From assembly GCA_913054425.1 (NCBI GenBank), contig CAJXJG010000049.1, positions 1 through 10,085 of the forward strand: DNA of 10,085 nt, in the 5' to 3' direction. Below the pieces are notes generated by a model that saw nothing but the letters and a program-made list of their open reading frames with translations, was not told where the DNA came from and searched no databases. Position numbers and translations under genes: made by a program. Positions 7,232 through 10,085 of the stretch are shown here, piece by piece (position 1 is the stretch's first letter; the number at the start of each line of letters is the position of its first letter). The DNA is from an uncultured Fidelibacterota bacterium. Lineage in GTDB: Bacteria; Fidelibacterota; Marinisomatia; Marinisomatales; UBA8229.

Positions 7232-7298
7232 TTCAACGGGGGAACCCTCCAATTATCATCCATGTATGCTATTACGAAATCGTTAGTGTTAATTCCTT

Positions 7299-7323
7299 TC
7301 TTTTTCTCATTAATTGAAAAAGA
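7299..7323. repeat. Inverted repeat just after the SLC13 stop codon, possible weak terminator
   Basis: TCTTTTTC (7299-7306) and GAAAAAGA (7316-7323) pair exactly with a 9-base loop, starting 11 bases past the SLC13 stop codon on the - strand. The stem is A/T-dominated. In - strand RNA the second arm is GAAAAAGA and no T-run follows, so it does not match the classical terminator design. Its location makes a 3' end role possible. Confidence 0.3.
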
Positions 7324-7334
7324 TTCAGAAATGG

Positions 7335-9173
7335 TTACACATTAATTGAAGTAAAGGGCCAAAGTATTGGGATAAGCCAGGTTGCCATGATCCATAAAAC
7401 AACTGCCAGGGGCAATCCCACACGCATATAATCAGAAAACTTGTACCCCCCGGGGCCATAAACCATCAAGTTAGTCTGGTAACCAATTGGTGTAATAAAT
7501 GATGCAGAAGCCGCAAAACATACTGCAAATACAAATGGCCGGGGGTCTAGCCCCATCTGCTGTGATGCAGAAATAGCGATAGGTGTCATAATAATAGCTG
7601 TGGCGGCGTTGGATGTCATTTCCGTGAGGATTATTGTAACAAGGTACACTAACGATAACATGACTGTTGGACGAATAACAGGATTGAATGTATTTGCAAT
7701 GTCATTCAATACTGTTCCAATCCAAAAAGCAGTACCGCTTTTTTGAACAACAATACCCAAAGGAATTAATGCAGCAATCAATACGATTACCTGCCAATTA
7801 ATACTCTGATAAGCTTCATTCGCTGTGACCACTCTGATCACTAATAGGAATATAGCGCCAACCAAGGCTCCTTTCAGAATAGGAACAATCCCAAGTGCAG
7901 CCAGAATAACTGCTCCTATTATTACTGCAACACTTACCCACCAATATTTATGTTTTTGAAGTGTTGCTTCAATTTCGCCTAAAACAATGAAATCACCAGA
8001 ATCGGAAAGCTCTTTAATTTTTTCAATTGGTCCATAAACAAGAAGGGTATCAAATGCTTGAAGAACAACATGAGCAATTTTCTTTCTGAGAATCTCTCCT
8101 TCCCGTCTGATTGCTAAAATGAAACTGCCGAAACGACGGCGGAAATTGATTTCCATTAAACTTTTACCCACCAAATCTGTCTGATTCGTTAACAAGCATT
8201 CTACCAGAGTGTTATCATCATGGATTAATTCATCCTGGGTCAATTTTTCATCCGTCAGCATAGTAACCTTTTCTACTTCCTTCATTCTTAAAAAGTTTTC
8301 AAGGGAACCCCGGACAAATAAAATATCCCCTGGATGAATAATTGTATCACGAATATTTTTACTGATCAGATTACCGTTTCTTAATATATCCAAAACTGTG
8401 ATATCGTAATTCTTATTTACTGCTCTTTTCTTGCAGGTACGCCCAACAAGTGGGGATTCTTCACTCACTTTTAATTCAGTCAAATAACCACCCATGTGAT
8501 AACTTTTAGTTAAACTGGACGTTATAGTTCTGGATGGTATTAAAAATGGAACGGCTATTAATAAATATGCCATACCAATGACGAGCATAACCAACCCGAA
8601 TTTTGCGAACTCAAACATTCCCAAAGGAGTGGGTGGTGATAAAACTCCTTCCATCGAGGAGGAAGATGCAGTATTAACATAAATTGAATTCACCAGCAGG
8701 TTAGTGGAAGTACCTACTAAGGTAAGTGTTCCTCCAATGATGGCGATATAACTCAACGGTATAAGCAATTTAGACGGACTTAAATTATACTTTTGAGCAA
8801 AACGAATTGTCAACGGTATAAATATAGCTACGATAGCTGTATTGTTAACAAAGGCAGATGCCATGGCCACCGTTATTAAAAAAACAAACAACCCCAGGAA
8901 TCGAGATCGTTCAGTGAGTTTGTTTAGACGAATAACCATATATTCCAATATTCCTGATTTTTGCAAGGAATGACTTAATACAAATAACAGTGCAATGGTA
9001 ATCACAGCCGGATTGGCAAATCCGCTAATGGCTTCTTCAGGAGTTATAAAGCCTAATACTAATACAACTGCTAATATTGACAATGCCGTTACGTCCAGCG
9101 GAAACAGTTCCGACACAAATAGAATAAACATTAGGATAATCACACCCAGAACTATGGCAATCTCAAATGTCAT
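7335..9173 (-). CDS. SLC13 / ion-transporter superfamily permease with two TrkA-C (RCK-C) domains
   Basis: A 612-residue integral membrane anion permease of the SLC13 type that also includes YfbS-like and algal SLT sulfate transporters. The N-terminal half (residues 1-212) has about six membrane segments with NNTAIVAIFIPL (110-121) and the Na+/substrate hairpin motif GTSTN (154-158). Next come two cytosolic TrkA-C domains (about 229-302 and 322-400), each with the typical pattern from an initial E-SPLVG or TDLVG loop to a PGDILFVRG or FDTLLVYG strand. The C-terminal half (about 410-610) repeats the fold with TEMTSNAATA (517-526) and the family hallmark PIGYQTNLMVYGPGGY (562-577). Substrate is uncertain: sulfate or a dicarboxylate are candidates. 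The ATG at 9173 is the clear start, without Shine-Dalgarno (AATAATAT precedes it). The HD-GYP gene ends 73 bases upstream on the same strand, so co-transcription is possible. Confidence 0.93.
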   Translation of the reverse strand: MTFEIAIVLGVIILMFILFVSELFPLDVTALSILAVVLVLGFITPEEAISGFANPAVITIALLFVLSHSLQKSGILEYMVIRLNKLTERSRFLGLFVFLITVAMASAFVNNTAIVAIFIPLTIRFAQKYNLSPSKLLIPLSYIAIIGGTLTLVGTSTNLLVNSIYVNTASSSSMEGVLSPPTPLGMFEFAKFGLVMLVIGMAYLLIAVPFLIPSRTITSSLTKSYHMGGYLTELKVSEESPLVGRTCKKRAVNKNYDITVLDILRNGNLISKNIRDTIIHPGDILFVRGSLENFLRMKEVEKVTMLTDEKLTQDELIHDDNTLVECLLTNQTDLVGKSLMEINFRRRFGSFILAIRREGEILRKKIAHVVLQAFDTLLVYGPIEKIKELSDSGDFIVLGEIEATLQKHKYWWVSVAVIIGAVILAALGIVPILKGALVGAIFLLVIRVVTANEAYQSINWQVIVLIAALIPLGIVVQKSGTAFWIGTVLNDIANTFNPVIRPTVMLSLVYLVTIILTEMTSNAATAIIMTPIAISASQQMGLDPRPFVFAVCFAASASFITPIGYQTNLMVYGPGGYKFSDYMRVGLPLAVVLWIMATWLIPILWPFTSINV

Positions 9174-9246
9174 ATATTATTAACTATTATTCTTATCAGT
9201 AGTTTTCTGACGATATTTTCAGGGTTAATAATTAGATTTTTTATTT
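9174..9246 (-). other. Short gap between HD-GYP stop and SLC13 start
   Basis: This 73-base AT-rich stretch separates two genes in the same direction. I see no hairpin followed by a T-run and no TAnnTTTG promoter element on the - strand. Read-through from the HD-GYP gene is therefore as likely as a separate promoter. Confidence 0.4.
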
Positions 9247-10085
9247 TTATAATATTGATGTTTCATCAACTTTGTCAATTTGATTTGGATTTACAAATTT
9301 TTTCGCATATTTTTTATAGACTCCTGCTTTCACAAATATTTTAAATAAATCTTTATCAATATGTTTATCTTTAATCATAAACCCCATAATCCGCATAGTT
9401 TCCGAAAGCTTTTTCCCCTCCTTATAAGGACGGTCAGCAGCAGTTAATGCTTCGAAAATATCGGCAATTGCGATCATTTTAGCTTGTGTGGACATTTGGT
9501 CCCCTGTCAAACCCCGCGGATATCCAGTACCATCTAATTTTTCGTGATGTCCACCAGCGAACTCGGGAATATTTTTTAAATGGTCTGGATATGGTAACTG
9601 TTCCAACATTTCAATAGTAATGGAGATATGGCTGTTAATTATTTCACGTTCTTCGGGAAGCAGTGTCCCCTTTGGAATGTTTAAGTTGCGCACTTCATCT
9701 TTTGATAAAAAGGGTATTTTCTTGCCTTTGTTCTTAAAGGGATATTTTGAAATCTGTATTACCCGTTCCTGCAATTCTTCAGGCATAAATTCACCACCAA
9801 TATTACATCGTTCAAGGAATGTTTCGTCTACATCCAATTGTTTCATTTGTATTTTATATTGATCCTTAATTTTTGTTAAAGCGGTTTTGTTACTATTATT
9901 CAACTTATATGTCTTTTTTAAGAATTCAATTTCTTTATCACGACGAAGGACCTCAAACTTGTTGTTGATAATCTCAATCCGATCAAAAATATTCTCCAGT
10001 TTTGTTCCTTTGTCAACAATGTGAGTAGGGGTAGCCACTTTACCGCAATCATGAAGCCAGGCTGCAATATATAATTCATATCGTT
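9247..10085 (-). CDS. HD-GYP domain protein, C-terminal part (continues past window edge)
   Basis: HD-GYP proteins are metal-dependent phosphodiesterases that usually hydrolyse cyclic di-GMP. The GTG at 10036-10038 is internal: the frame is open to the right edge and upstream reads RYELYIAAWLHDCGK, so the catalytic HD pair (HDCGK, about 10039-10053) lies before it and the N-terminal sensor domain is outside the window. Downstream are an INSH helix histidine (about 9628-9630), the HHEKLDGTGYPRGL segment giving the HHE and GYP signatures (about 9508-9549), and IADIFEALTAADRPYK with the last conserved Asp. Between the HD motif and INSH lies an extra segment of about 107 mostly charged, helical residues (9673-9993) that classical domains lack. 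Metal ligands visible are intact, so an active enzyme is expected. Stop TAA 9247-9249. Confidence 0.93.
   Translation of the reverse strand, partial: RYELYIAAWLHDCGKVATPTHIVDKGTKLENIFDRIEIINNKFEVLRRDKEIEFLKKTYKLNNSNKTALTKIKDQYKIQMKQLDVDETFLERCNIGGEFMPEELQERVIQISKYPFKNKGKKIPFLSKDEVRNLNIPKGTLLPEEREIINSHISITIEMLEQLPYPDHLKNIPEFAGGHHEKLDGTGYPRGLTGDQMSTQAKMIAIADIFEALTAADRPYKEGKKLSETMRIMGFMIKDKHIDKDLFKIFVKAGVYKKYAKKFVNPNQIDKVDETSIL

Larger units (their letters stand above)
7001..7334. other. 334-base intergenic region between MATE and SLC13 genes, GC-richer centre
   Basis: No gene is supported here. The part from about 7081 to 7260 is roughly 46% G+C by my count, far above the very AT-rich gap downstream of the MATE gene. 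It contains an inverted repeat (7046-7072), a perfect 14-bp palindrome (7218-7231), a short CGGT/ACCG hairpin (7157-7170), and an A/T stem next to the SLC13 stop. On the - strand a frame without ATG encodes about 31 residues ending in GVGRVRLPVP just before a TAA near 7169; I recognise no family. The region could be a MATE regulatory region, a structured RNA or a decayed insertion. Confidence 0.6.

Noticed and set aside
7169..7262. 31-residue - strand open frame ending in GVGRVRLPVP
   Set aside because: No ATG or GTG at its start, a stop codon directly upstream, and no known family. Noted only as part of the intergenic region.
10036..10038. GTG as the start of the HD-GYP gene
   Set aside because: The frame continues upstream with AAWLHDCGK, which contains the catalytic HD motif, so this codon is internal.

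Overview
The window is AT-rich bacterial chromosome with no phage, IS, CRISPR, rRNA or tRNA signal that I can support. The gene set (rpsB-tsf-pyrH-frr, then an adenosylcobalamin-dependent ribonucleotide reductase, a MATE exporter, an SLC13/TrkA-C permease and an HD-GYP protein) is ordinary housekeeping plus transport and signalling. Start codons mostly lack a clear Shine-Dalgarno sequence, and one promoter candidate (upstream of nrdJ) fits the TTTG-N19-21-TAnnTTTG pattern known from Bacteroidota. Both hint at a member of the Fibrobacterota-Chlorobiota-Bacteroidota (FCB) superphylum, possibly a marine lineage such as Marinimicrobia. This is inference from style, not from a search, and is weak.

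Layout: positions 1-2801 (+ strand) are a compact translation/nucleotide cluster: the 5'-truncated rpsB (S2), tsf (short-form EF-Ts), pyrH (UMP kinase) and frr (ribosome recycling factor), with gaps of 6, 20 and 10 bases, presumably one operon. A 63-base convergent gap (2802-2864) with small hairpins separates frr from the remaining genes, which are all on the - strand. Read 5'->3' on that strand these are an HD-GYP protein (running off the right edge), an SLC13 family permease with two TrkA-C domains, a MATE exporter and nrdJ.

Two gene-free stretches exceed 300 bases. The one at 5292-5629 is very AT-rich; it holds the nrdJ leader, a promoter candidate and AT-only inverted repeats. The one at 7001-7334 is clearly richer in GC in its centre, holds an 8-bp inverted repeat ahead of the MATE gene and a 14-bp perfect palindrome, and may contain remnant or RNA-structured sequence.

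The two ORFs cut by the window edges are longer than the first in-window start codons suggest: S2 coding runs in frame to the left edge, and the HD-GYP reading frame continues through its HD motif to the right edge. I did not find a convincing undescribed system. The points most worth checking are the 7001-7334 intergenic region, the insert in the HD-GYP domain, the charged C-terminal tail of S2 and the candidate nrdJ promoter.
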